64,000 bases of DNA from Tranzscheliella williamsii. Its lineage: Eukaryota; Basidiomycota; Ustilaginomycetes; Ustilaginales; Ustilaginaceae. The position numbers were made by a program, and so were the translations under genes. Position 1 is the stretch's first letter. Every line of letters starts with the position of its first letter. The notes below the pieces were generated by a model. The model saw nothing but the letters and a program-made list of their open reading frames with translations. It did not search any database and was not told the DNA's origin. The DNA lies in contig JALBYF010000023.1 in NCBI GenBank assembly GCA_023212725.1, positions 124,001 through 188,000 of the forward strand, given 5' to 3'. Shown here one piece after another: positions 31,294 through 39,724 of the stretch.

Positions 31294-31953
31294 TCAGTTC
31301 GCCTTGCCGCGCTTGGCTCTGGCTTTTTCCGTTCGGAACTTGGTGACGAGAGCGCCAACCTCGTTTTTGAGCTCCTTCTGGAGCTGGGATCGGTAGCCAA
31401 AGTGAAAGATGACCTCAAGGAAGACGAAGAAGGGCGCGAGGACGACGGCGCCAAGAAGGTTGTCCAGCAGCGCAGGCGCACGACCTTCGTGTACGCCGTG
31501 GCCGTAGAACTGACTGATCCAGCCGAAGGCCTTGATGCCGAGTGCGATCTTGGTGGCGTCCGGATGGGTGCGTGCTAGCACCGTAGAGCCGTACCAGAGC
31601 GCATACCAGATGGGCGCTAGCAGAAGTGCGGCGGTAGTGTCGAGAATGGAATAATAGAGCCAGTAGCTGCCCATGAAGACGGCGGCCCAGTTGAGTTGCG
31701 CATACTTGAACGCCTGCGCGGGGAGAATCGAAGCCAGAGCCGAGCCTGCCTGAGACAGATAGGCAGCTGCGAGGGCCGAATGATCCTGAATCAGAGTAAA
31801 GATGGAGCCCTGCTTGGCCAAGAGGGCCGAGGTAGCAAAAATGATGCTGGGAACGCCAAGGATGTGGATGGCGACGTTGACGGGGTTGGTATGATAGGCG
31901 CCATAGAAAGCGAGCTGCTTCTTGAGGCTGAACGGGTTGGCTGTTGCAGACAT
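31294..31953 (-). CDS. Mpo1-type DUF962 dioxygenase
   Basis: Intronless, 219 residues from MSATANPFSL; an upstream extension of the frame lacks an ATG. The family signature is visible: the N-terminal YHTNPVNVAIHILGVP (His21, His30) and, later, FYGHGVHEGRAPALLDN (His152, His155), the histidines expected to bind Fe2+. Four hydrophobic segments surround them. Yeast Mpo1 (YGL010w) is an ER-membrane Fe2+-dependent dioxygenase that removes one carbon from 2-hydroxy fatty acids during phytosphingosine breakdown. The C-terminus is rich in Lys and Arg. The gene diverges from the derlin gene across 377 bases, so a shared promoter is possible. Confidence 0.88.
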   Translation of the reverse strand: MSATANPFSLKKQLAFYGAYHTNPVNVAIHILGVPSIIFATSALLAKQGSIFTLIQDHSALAAAYLSQAGSALASILPAQAFKYAQLNWAAVFMGSYWLYYSILDTTAALLLAPIWYALWYGSTVLARTHPDATKIALGIKAFGWISQFYGHGVHEGRAPALLDNLLGAVVLAPFFVFLEVIFHFGYRSQLQKELKNEVGALVTKFRTEKARAKRGKAN

Positions 31954-32330
31954 ATTTGTCGACAAGGATGCGTCGGAACCAGTAGCTAGTACGAGCAAGA
32001 GGAGCGAGGTGATGGTGTATGTACTCAGTCAAGTATGCACAGTCTATTTCGGGCTGAGCGGCCATCTTTTACCCCGGCCGTGCTCTTCCCTGCAGCCCAA
32101 ATTCACAGCCACATTATTGCGCCTGACTTTCTCCACACGGTTAAGACTCGATTTCAAAGCGGCACCGCACAAGCCGCGCTTGTTAGAGCGGCGAACGGGA
32201 GAGACCCTGTTTCGGTGATGTGGAAGTCAGGATACAGACCCCACCAACTTATAGCTACCCGCTTGGAGTCACGTCAGCGTGTTGTCCCCTTTCCACCACC
32301 TTCGCTGTGCCAGATTGCAAACACTTCGCC
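31954..32330. other. Divergent promoter region
   Basis: A 377-base spacer between the Mpo1-type (minus) and derlin (plus) genes. No TATA box or repeat was seen. Confidence 0.4.
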
Positions 32331-33154
32331 ATGGACTTGGCCTCGATACCGCCAATAACGCGGACGTTGGGGGCGTTGATGGTCGCCACCACGGTGCTAG
32401 TGCACACGCATGTGATCAATGAGTTCAAGCTCTTCTATACGCCCGCGCTCGTCTTCCGCCGCTTCCAGTTCTGGCGGCTGTTGACCAGCTTCCTCTACTT
32501 TGGCCCACTGAGGTTTGACTTTATCTACCATCTCTGCTTCTTTGTCCGCTACTCGCGCATGCTGGAGGAGAACTCGTTCGGCGGCCAAAGAGGCGGCCGC
32601 GCCAGCTACGTCGTATTGCTTCTCTTCGCTGCAACTCTTCTCCTCACCCTCTCGCCGCTTACCGCCCAACCTTTCCTCGGATCTCCATTGGCTTTTGTCC
32701 TCGTCTACATCTGGAGCAGAAGAAATCGCCATGTTCAGCTCAGCCTGTTTGGCGTCTTTGTCATCACTGCGCCCTACCTGCCCTGGTGTCTCGTCGCCTT
32801 TGGCTGGATCCTCAACGGACGTATCGAAGCTGTCGTCGGCGATCTCACTGGTATAGCCATCGGCCATCTATGTGAGTCCACTCCCACCGACCAGTGTCAC
32901 ATCGCGCTGTACTGACCAGCCAGCGCGTCGACTTGCCCACCGCAACTGCACCACCCCTCGCTGCCGTAGACTACTTCTGCGCCGATATCTGGCCGCGCGA
33001 GCTCAAGTCCGGCGGCAAAAGCTTGCTGGAGACGCCCCGATATCTGTAGGTTCGCCACCAAGCGCGCTCTCTCCTTGAGACTACTGACACATGCATTGCT
33101 ACTGCTCCTTCTCGCAGCGTTCGACTCATCGACGGTCAGACAGATGAAGATTAG
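32331..33154 (+). CDS. Derlin family ER membrane protein
   Basis: Three exons, 32331-32871, 32970-33045 and 33118-33154, give 217 residues. Donors are GTGAGT and GTAGGT, acceptors GTAG and GCAG. The sequence starts MDLASIPPITR and shows the derlin landmarks: the WR pair (48-49) in FQFWRLLTSFLYFGPL, the FDFIYHLCFFVRYSRMLEE segment, and several later hydrophobic segments ending in PYLPWCLV. Derlins are inactive rhomboid relatives that thin the ER membrane and act with Cdc48/p97 to retrotranslocate misfolded proteins (ERAD). The tail after the last membrane segment is short and polar (VRLIDGQTDED), without an obvious SHP box, so it could be of the Der1 rather than the Dfm1 type. Confidence 0.85.
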
Positions 33155-33619
33155 TCGACCGGCGCCATGTCTTTGACCCTTCGCCAAGTCCTATGCCCCG
33201 CCATCCTCTCATCCCGTCCTTGTAATGTATCCTAACTACCTACGGCATCATCCCTCTCCACGCTGGGCCCCCGGCGAGAGTGGTGGCTGAGTGGGAGTAA
33301 AGTGAAGAGGAAAAACGGGACGTTGGCGATGTTAGATCTCCATTTGAAGGTTGTGTTGTTAACTTTTTGAAGGTAGTGTTAGATTTCGCTGCGTTTTAAG
33401 GTGTCGGTGGACCCTGGGCGGCTGAGGCTTCCAAGTTGGGACCTTTTTCGAGACGGCGAGCTGAGCACCTTCTCGTTTCCTTTGGCACATATCTTTCACC
33501 TCGTCTTGTTGCTATACCTTCTTATCCTTCTGCAGCCTGCTTGTAGTTGGCAGTCTGCTTGTTGTCAAGCGGTCTGGTTGTTAGTCTGCGGTCTGCCGTG
33601 CTAGGCTCAGTCTGCAGAT
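33155..33619. other. Intergenic, upstream of PRP6
   Basis: A 465-base spacer holding the derlin 3' end and the Prp6 promoter. The last 150 bases are pyrimidine- and TTG-rich. No other feature was seen. Confidence 0.4.
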
Positions 33620-36427
33620 ATGGCGGCGGACAAGCCCAAGAAGCTCGCCTTTTTGTCCATGCAGGCGCCTGCCGGTTATGTCGCCGGGCTGGGGCGGGGC
33701 GCCTCTGGATTCACCACCCGTGCCGACATTGGGCCGGCGCGGTTGCCGGCTGCGGCGGCCCCCGCAGCATCTGCTGGCGCTGGGGCGGCGTCTCCCCCAC
33801 CCGCTGCTGCTGAGGAGGAGGACGACGACGACGGCGGCGCCGAGGAAGAGGGTCGCTTCCAGGATCCCGAGAGCGAGACCGGCCTCTTCGCCGGCGCGGT
33901 CTACGAGAAGGACGACGAAGAGGCCGACCGCATCTGGGAGACGGTCGACGCCAAGATGGACGGGCGGCGTCGCAAGTTCAGAGAGGCGCGCGAGCGCGAA
34001 GAGCAGGAAAAGCTCCGCGCTGAGAAGCCCAAGATTCAGGCACAGTTCGCCGACCTCAAGCGCGGGCTGGAGGCCGTCACCGAAGAAGAATGGGCCTCGC
34101 TCCCCGAGCCCGGCAACGTCACCGGCAAGCGCAGGAAAGCAGCCGCCAAGAGAGAGGCGCGCGACACCCGCTCCTTTGCCATCTCGGACACCATCCTCAT
34201 CGGCAACCGCAACAAAAACGCCGTCGAAGCAGCCCTGACAGAAGACCAGATGGAAGGTGCCAGCCAGGGTGGCACTATCACCTCCTTGACCGAGATCGGA
34301 GAAGCGCGCAACAAGATCTTTGGCCATCAGCTCGACCAGGCCTCGTCCACCTCCCACTCCGCCCTCTCCGGCACATCGACCTCAATCGACCCGAAGGGCT
34401 ACCTCACCGAACTTTCCTCCACCGTGATCAAGTCGGATGCCGAAATTGGTGACATCAAGAAGGCCAGGAGCCTGCTCGACTCGGTCATCAAAACCAATCC
34501 AAAGCACGCCCCGGGCTGGATCGCCGCCGCGCGTGTGGAAGAGGTAGCGGGCAAGATGTCCAATGCTCGCAAGCTCATCCAGCAGGGCTGCGACCACTGT
34601 CCGCGCTCCGAGGATATCTGGCTCGAGAGTGCGCGTCTGAACACCAAGGAGAATGCCAAGGTCATCCTTGCTCAGTCCATCCAGCACTGTTCGCAGTCGG
34701 TCAAGATCTGGCTCAAGGCGGTGGAGCTGGAGAACGATCCCGAGAGCAAGAAGCGCGTGTTGCGCAAGTCGCTCGAGTACATTCCGAACAGCGTCAAGCT
34801 GTGGAAGGAGCTGGTGAATCTCGAGGAGAATCCGGAAGACGCGCGCATCCTGCTCAGCGGTGCCGTCTCGGCGGTGCCGCTGAGCATCGAGCTCTGGCTG
34901 GCGCTGGCGCGGCTGTCGGGCCCGGACGATGCCAAGAAGGTGCTCAACGAGGCGGGGCGGACCATCCCGACGTCGCACGAGATCTGGATTGCCGCGGCGC
35001 GGTTGCTGGAGGAGAGCGAGGGCGACGAGTCCAAGGTGGACCGGCTGATGGGAGCCGCGGTGCGCAAGCTGCGCAAGGCGGGGGCCGAGCTCTCGCGCGA
35101 CCAGTGGCTGCAGGAGGCGGAGCGGGTCGAGGCGGAAGGCAGCCCGCTGACGTGCTCTGCGATTATCAAGGCGACGCTGGAGCTCGACGTCGACGCCGAG
35201 GACCGCCGGACGGTGTGGGTCGAGGATGCGCAGGCGGCGCTCGAGCGCGGCTCGGTCGAGGCGGCACGGACGCTGCTCGCGTGCACGCTCAAGGTCTTCC
35301 CGGACCGCGCGGCGATTTGGAAGCAGGCTGCCGACCTAGAGAAGGTGCACGGCACACGCGATGCGCTCGAGGCGCTGCTGGAGCGCGCCGTGACGCACTG
35401 CCCCAAGGCTGAGGCGCTGTGGCTCATGTATGCGGCGGAGAAGGTGGGAGCGCAGGACATCCGCGGGGCGCGCGCCGTGCTGGAGCGTGCGTTCGGTGCC
35501 AACATCGGCTCCGAGGAGATCTCGCTGGCGGCGGCCAAGCTAGAGGCGGAGAACGGGCAGGCACATGCGGCGGAGCAGCTGCTGGCGCGCGCGCGTCTCG
35601 AGGTGGGGACCGCGCGGGTCTGGCTGAAGAGCGCCGCGTTCGAGCGCGACCAGGGGCGGTACGCGGCGGGGCTGGCGCTGGTCGAGGAGGCGATAGCCAA
35701 GTTCCCGCAGTTCGACAAGCTGTATATGCTCGGCGGGGAGTTGCGGCGGCGGGTGGCGGCGGATGCGGACGAGGGGCTGCGGGGTGCACGCGCGCTCTAC
35801 GCCGCCGGTGTTCCGCAGTGCCCGCAGTCGGCGACGCTCTGGGTGCTGGCCAGTAGGCTTGAGGAGGAGGCGGGGCTCGTGATCCGCGCGCGCGCCCTGC
35901 TCGAGAAGGCGCGCATCCACGCGCCCACCGAGGCGGTCTGGGCAGAGTCGGCGCTGGTCGAGGAACGCGCCGGCGCCCCCGCCCAGGCGCGCATGCTCGT
36001 CGCGCGCGGCCTCCAGCACCTCCCCACCTCAGGCGCCCTCTGGGTCCTCGCCATCCGCTACGAACCCCGCCCCGCCCGCAAAACCAAATCCGCTGACGCC
36101 CTCAAAATGTCCGCCGACGACAGCCGCGTCATCGCCGCCATCGCCCAACAGTTCTGGCTAGACTCCAAACCGTCCACCGCCCGCAAGTGGTTCCAGCGCG
36201 CCGTCGCAGCAGACCCAGACTACGGCGACAACTGGGCCCTCTGGCTCCGCTTCGAACAGCAGCACGGCGACCCCGACGCCCGCGCACACCTCGAACACGC
36301 CGCAGACCGCGCTCACCCCCGCCACGGCCCCCTCTGGCAATCCGTCGCCAAGGACGTCGCCTTCCTCGGCAAATCCACCATCGACATCCTCCGCGAAACC
36401 GCAAACAGAGTCGTGCCCCTCAAGTAA
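33620..36427 (+). CDS. PRP6: U4/U6-U5 tri-snRNP component Prp6
   Basis: Intronless, 935 residues. The N-terminus (LAFLSMQAPAGYVAGLGRGA, then TTRADIGPAR) is the PRP1 N-terminal domain, followed by an acidic stretch (EEEDDDD) and basic linkers. Residues about 270-925 form an array of HAT repeats with the expected AR, W..A/A and LW patterns. Prp6 bridges U5 and U4/U6 in the tri-snRNP and is required for spliceosome activation; human PRPF6 (941 residues) is very similar in length. The ATG at 33620 is preferred because the N-terminal motif starts eight residues later. Third positions change from G-rich to C-rich near 35940, the clearest example of that pattern here. Confidence 0.95.
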   Translation: MAADKPKKLAFLSMQAPAGYVAGLGRGASGFTTRADIGPARLPAAAAPAASAGAGAASPPPAAAEEEDDDDGGAEEEGRFQDPESETGLFAGAVYEKDDEEADRIWETVDAKMDGRRRKFREAREREEQEKLRAEKPKIQAQFADLKRGLEAVTEEEWASLPEPGNVTGKRRKAAAKREARDTRSFAISDTILIGNRNKNAVEAALTEDQMEGASQGGTITSLTEIGEARNKIFGHQLDQASSTSHSALSGTSTSIDPKGYLTELSSTVIKSDAEIGDIKKARSLLDSVIKTNPKHAPGWIAAARVEEVAGKMSNARKLIQQGCDHCPRSEDIWLESARLNTKENAKVILAQSIQHCSQSVKIWLKAVELENDPESKKRVLRKSLEYIPNSVKLWKELVNLEENPEDARILLSGAVSAVPLSIELWLALARLSGPDDAKKVLNEAGRTIPTSHEIWIAAARLLEESEGDESKVDRLMGAAVRKLRKAGAELSRDQWLQEAERVEAEGSPLTCSAIIKATLELDVDAEDRRTVWVEDAQAALERGSVEAARTLLACTLKVFPDRAAIWKQAADLEKVHGTRDALEALLERAVTHCPKAEALWLMYAAEKVGAQDIRGARAVLERAFGANIGSEEISLAAAKLEAENGQAHAAEQLLARARLEVGTARVWLKSAAFERDQGRYAAGLALVEEAIAKFPQFDKLYMLGGELRRRVAADADEGLRGARALYAAGVPQCPQSATLWVLASRLEEEAGLVIRARALLEKARIHAPTEAVWAESALVEERAGAPAQARMLVARGLQHLPTSGALWVLAIRYEPRPARKTKSADALKMSADDSRVIAAIAQQFWLDSKPSTARKWFQRAVAADPDYGDNWALWLRFEQQHGDPDARAHLEHAADRAHPRHGPLWQSVAKDVAFLGKSTIDILRETANRVVPLK

Positions 36428-36895
36428 CATCCCCCAACCTCACCAACAGTCGCCCTGTACTTTTACCTGCCCTTGATCCATATAGCGAAAATCATCTTGC
36501 ATGCTCACTCCATCAGACCCTCCCCCACACGACACGACTCGCTGCGCATATGGGCCAAGTCGCAGAAAGGAATCAACTTCGTGCATAAACAAGGGGTGAC
36601 AAACGCGAACGGTACAGAAATGCAAGCCGGGTACATACTATGCAGCAGAAGCCAAAAGGGGGAATACTGGAACGGGAACGGGCTGAGGGTACGGTGTACA
36701 GGCTTTGATGGAGGTCAAAGAGCGAATATGTGCAAGAGCGGAAGTATCGAGGAAACTAGCGAGAACTCTGGGCAGGGACCAGGGGTTAGACGAGCTAGTG
36801 TGAGCGCCAATCGTCAAGGGCCGTAGCGGCGATCAGGGTCCGTCGGCCCACTCCACAAGCGTGTATTGGGGCGGTAGCGTGGGAGGAAACCCACT
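36428..36895. other. Convergent 3' regions of PRP6 and the HSF-type gene
   Basis: A 468-base spacer between two stop codons. No gene or repeat was recognised. Confidence 0.4.
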
Positions 36896-39724
36896 TTAAA
36901 GGGCAAGGTCCTCGTCGTCAGTCTCATCGCCGCCCAGAGTATTGTCGCCTTCTAGTGAGCGTGGGTCAGCGCCAGAATTGGCGCTGCCACCATTCTTCTT
37001 GGGCTTCTTGCTCGACCTTGGCTTCATAGTGGGCAAGAGCTCTTCATGGCCGCGTCGGAACCTCGGATGGGCAAAGCTCGAGTGGGCGCCATACAGCTGG
37101 ACGGCGGTATTGAGAGTGGCGGAGCCGTTGCTGCCACCGAGCTCGGCTCTTTTAGCCGTGGCCATCTTCATCTCTGCTGGATCGAGGAGGCGAGAAGACG
37201 GAATGCGCTGGAATCCATACAAATTCAGCTGACGAATGAAACTGGCGTTATTGCCGTGCTTGAACAGCCTCGGTAGAACGTCGGCGGCAAATTCGTTGGC
37301 GATCTCAGGCTCGCTCGACAGAATGATCGAGGCACCTGCTTCGTCCCAATGGATATATCTGCTGTACTGAGCTGGGTTGATCATCAGATGCCAAAGTTTC
37401 GAGATAAAGGCCGAACAGCTCGCAGCGCCACCCAAGCGATCTCGAATGGCGGCCACCTGAGCCGTTTCGTCGGTATTGCCGGATGCTCCAGTGTTGCTGG
37501 TCGACCTGGCAGCGCCTTCGCTAGCTTTCAACGCAGCCGTGCGAGCCGCGGAGGCCGCATCGCCCACCTCGGTCACTTCACTGGCCATACTGTCGGAGCG
37601 CTCGTGGCCTTCGTAGTGGGAGGGCAGCGAAGAGGCGAACCCGACCGACTCTCGGCGCACATTGTAGCTCTGCGCAAAGCGTGGTGCGGGGCTGTATGGA
37701 TTGCCTTGCGTTGGTACGTAGTAATTTCCTGCACCTGAAAGTCTCTGACTGGCGGCGGTAAAGGGTGAACTCGAGGTATATGGACTCTGGCCCGTCTGAT
37801 CCTCTTCTGAGCCATAGGAGCCAGAAAGGCGCTCAGCACTCCGTGGCGCTGCTGAGCTGTTAGAAAATCGTGGGGAAGTCGAAAGAACGCCTGCAGCGTA
37901 CGCAGGGGCGGCAAGACCATTGCTTAGGCTGCTGCCTCTGCGATGGGCGGGTCGGTTTACGGGCGCGTTGGAGCCAGGCGAGTAGGCAAGACCCATAGAA
38001 GCGCTGAGAGGCCCAGTGGTGCCAGAAGGACTAGTAGCATAAGGGTGATGACGATGCGGAATCAGAGTATTGCCGGTGGCATACCGATCCGAGCTATACT
38101 GTCGGCTCAAACTGACAGGGCCGTTAGAACTGGGCGTGGTTGGTGAGCGATGGACATCCAGTGGGTGACCCTTAGTCAGGCTGGAGGGGTTGCCGGGACT
38201 CATCTGGAAGGTGAGTCCCAAGCTGGCGCCAGAAGGGTTGGCGCCAAAACTGGAAGGCGTGCTGCCTCTGCTGGGGTCGCCAGACGGCAGTATTGTGCCT
38301 CGTTGAGACTGGCTCTGACGGAGCCGAGCCTGGTAAGATGCACTGTAGCGACCATAGGCGTGATCCGCCTCGTCCTCGGTTGCATCGTCATCGTCCTCCA
38401 TGCGCATCTCTTCGTCAGTTTCATCGTCATCATCGTGGGCGACAGCATTACTAGAGGCCTCACCAGCGGCATATCTGGGGCGGGATGTCGAGCGTGAGGC
38501 ATTACGATGTGTCGCGGATAAGCTCGTCGAAGTGGGCGTTCTGGCGTAGGGATGGTCGCGACCGTAGCTGGAAGAAAAACTGTAGCTGCTGGGACCGGTG
38601 GCAGCCAAAGATGGACGTGCGAGTTTGCTATAGGAAAAGCGCCTTTGCTTCATTGCTGCCGCCGCCACGTCAGCCGACGAAGAAAGCAAGCTAGCACCGT
38701 TCAAAATGTGCGAGCGGGACGGCCGCCTTGCGCTGGCAGAGCTTGGAGAGCCTCTAGTCTCGTTGCTACTCAGCGACAGCTTGTTAAGCGAGGCGGTGGC
38801 AAGACTGGGGCTAAGGACGTGCGTGGGAAAAGCAGAAGTGTGAGCGGGTGGCAGATCGTCTTGGGCTTCAGGTGAAGGAATGCCGTCATCCGGAAGCTGC
38901 TTGGGTCCGAAGCATGGGCTTGAGAAAGAGAAGACCTCATCGCCGTCAAGCTCTACGCCGGGTTCAGCTGTGGTTCTCTCGCTGACACGACGAGCCATGT
39001 TGTAGCTTGCAAGAGGCTTGCCAAAACTGTCGTCCTCGTCGTCGTCCTCGTCATCGTCGAAGGCAGGCCCTCTTATACGCATGGCAGAGGTCTTGAAGGA
39101 AGTGCTCATGACGGGCTTGAAGCTTGTATAGCTATACTTTCTACCAGCGGAAATAGAATAGAGGTGAGGATCTGTGCTTCTTCCTGGAGACCAGTTGCTT
39201 GAGGTGACCGAAGTTGGACCGCTGGATACGCTAGAGCCTTGCACCGTCGAGTATCGTGGAGACAGCATGCTGGCGCCGAGGGAGGGCAGACGGACTGGGG
39301 CACCGTGCGGTGAGTGGGGAGTCTTATGATGCGTCAAGACATGTGCGTCAGGGGGAGTCGGGATGTCGTTGGGCGAGTGGGATGTACGGATGGTGGCTGT
39401 GCGAGGCTCGAGCTTGACAACAGAGCCAGGAATGGGTAAGGGCTGCTGCGAGGCTTCTACCATCTCGGCATCTCCATCGTTATGCTCGCCATTGGTCTTG
39501 TCAAAGGCTTTGTTGTTGGGACCAACTCTGATTTGAAGCGCTGCATTCAGAGTTGTATTAGACGAGACTGTCTTGGATGTCTTCAGTTGTCCAGGGACGG
39601 CAACGGCATTCACATCCTGAGTGGCTGCTGTCGAAGCAGTAGGTACCGAGAAGCCGGTCTGTCGGAAGGTGGGAGAAGACTGTGTGGCCGAGCGTGGAGC
39701 ACGCGGCTCTGTGTCCACCGACAT
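36896..39724 (-). CDS. HSF-type DNA-binding protein with C-terminal domain
   Basis: Intronless, 942 residues from MSVDTEPRAP; the open frame continues upstream without an ATG. Residues 1-760 are Ser/Thr/Pro-rich, with acidic clusters (DDDEDD) and repeated YS/SP-type motifs, and look disordered. The HSF-type domain starts near 771 (SAFISKLWHLM), with YIHWDEAGASIIL, LPRLFKHGNNASFIRQLN (the recognition helix) and FQRI, then HPRFRRG near 886. The gap between FQRI and HPRFRRG is about 45 residues, longer than the wing loop in typical heat-shock factors. No coiled-coil trimerisation repeat or response-regulator domain follows. HSF-type proteins normally carry this domain at the N-terminus and bind nGAAn-type sites. 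The product could be a transcription factor for stress, morphology or mating, but no ortholog can be named. Confidence 0.8.
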   Translation of the reverse strand: MSVDTEPRAPRSATQSSPTFRQTGFSVPTASTAATQDVNAVAVPGQLKTSKTVSSNTTLNAALQIRVGPNNKAFDKTNGEHNDGDAEMVEASQQPLPIPGSVVKLEPRTATIRTSHSPNDIPTPPDAHVLTHHKTPHSPHGAPVRLPSLGASMLSPRYSTVQGSSVSSGPTSVTSSNWSPGRSTDPHLYSISAGRKYSYTSFKPVMSTSFKTSAMRIRGPAFDDDEDDDEDDSFGKPLASYNMARRVSERTTAEPGVELDGDEVFSFSSPCFGPKQLPDDGIPSPEAQDDLPPAHTSAFPTHVLSPSLATASLNKLSLSSNETRGSPSSASARRPSRSHILNGASLLSSSADVAAAAMKQRRFSYSKLARPSLAATGPSSYSFSSSYGRDHPYARTPTSTSLSATHRNASRSTSRPRYAAGEASSNAVAHDDDDETDEEMRMEDDDDATEDEADHAYGRYSASYQARLRQSQSQRGTILPSGDPSRGSTPSSFGANPSGASLGLTFQMSPGNPSSLTKGHPLDVHRSPTTPSSNGPVSLSRQYSSDRYATGNTLIPHRHHPYATSPSGTTGPLSASMGLAYSPGSNAPVNRPAHRRGSSLSNGLAAPAYAAGVLSTSPRFSNSSAAPRSAERLSGSYGSEEDQTGQSPYTSSSPFTAASQRLSGAGNYYVPTQGNPYSPAPRFAQSYNVRRESVGFASSLPSHYEGHERSDSMASEVTEVGDAASAARTAALKASEGAARSTSNTGASGNTDETAQVAAIRDRLGGAASCSAFISKLWHLMINPAQYSRYIHWDEAGASIILSSEPEIANEFAADVLPRLFKHGNNASFIRQLNLYGFQRIPSSRLLDPAEMKMATAKRAELGGSNGSATLNTAVQLYGAHSSFAHPRFRRGHEELLPTMKPRSSKKPKKNGGSANSGADPRSLEGDNTLGGDETDDEDLAL

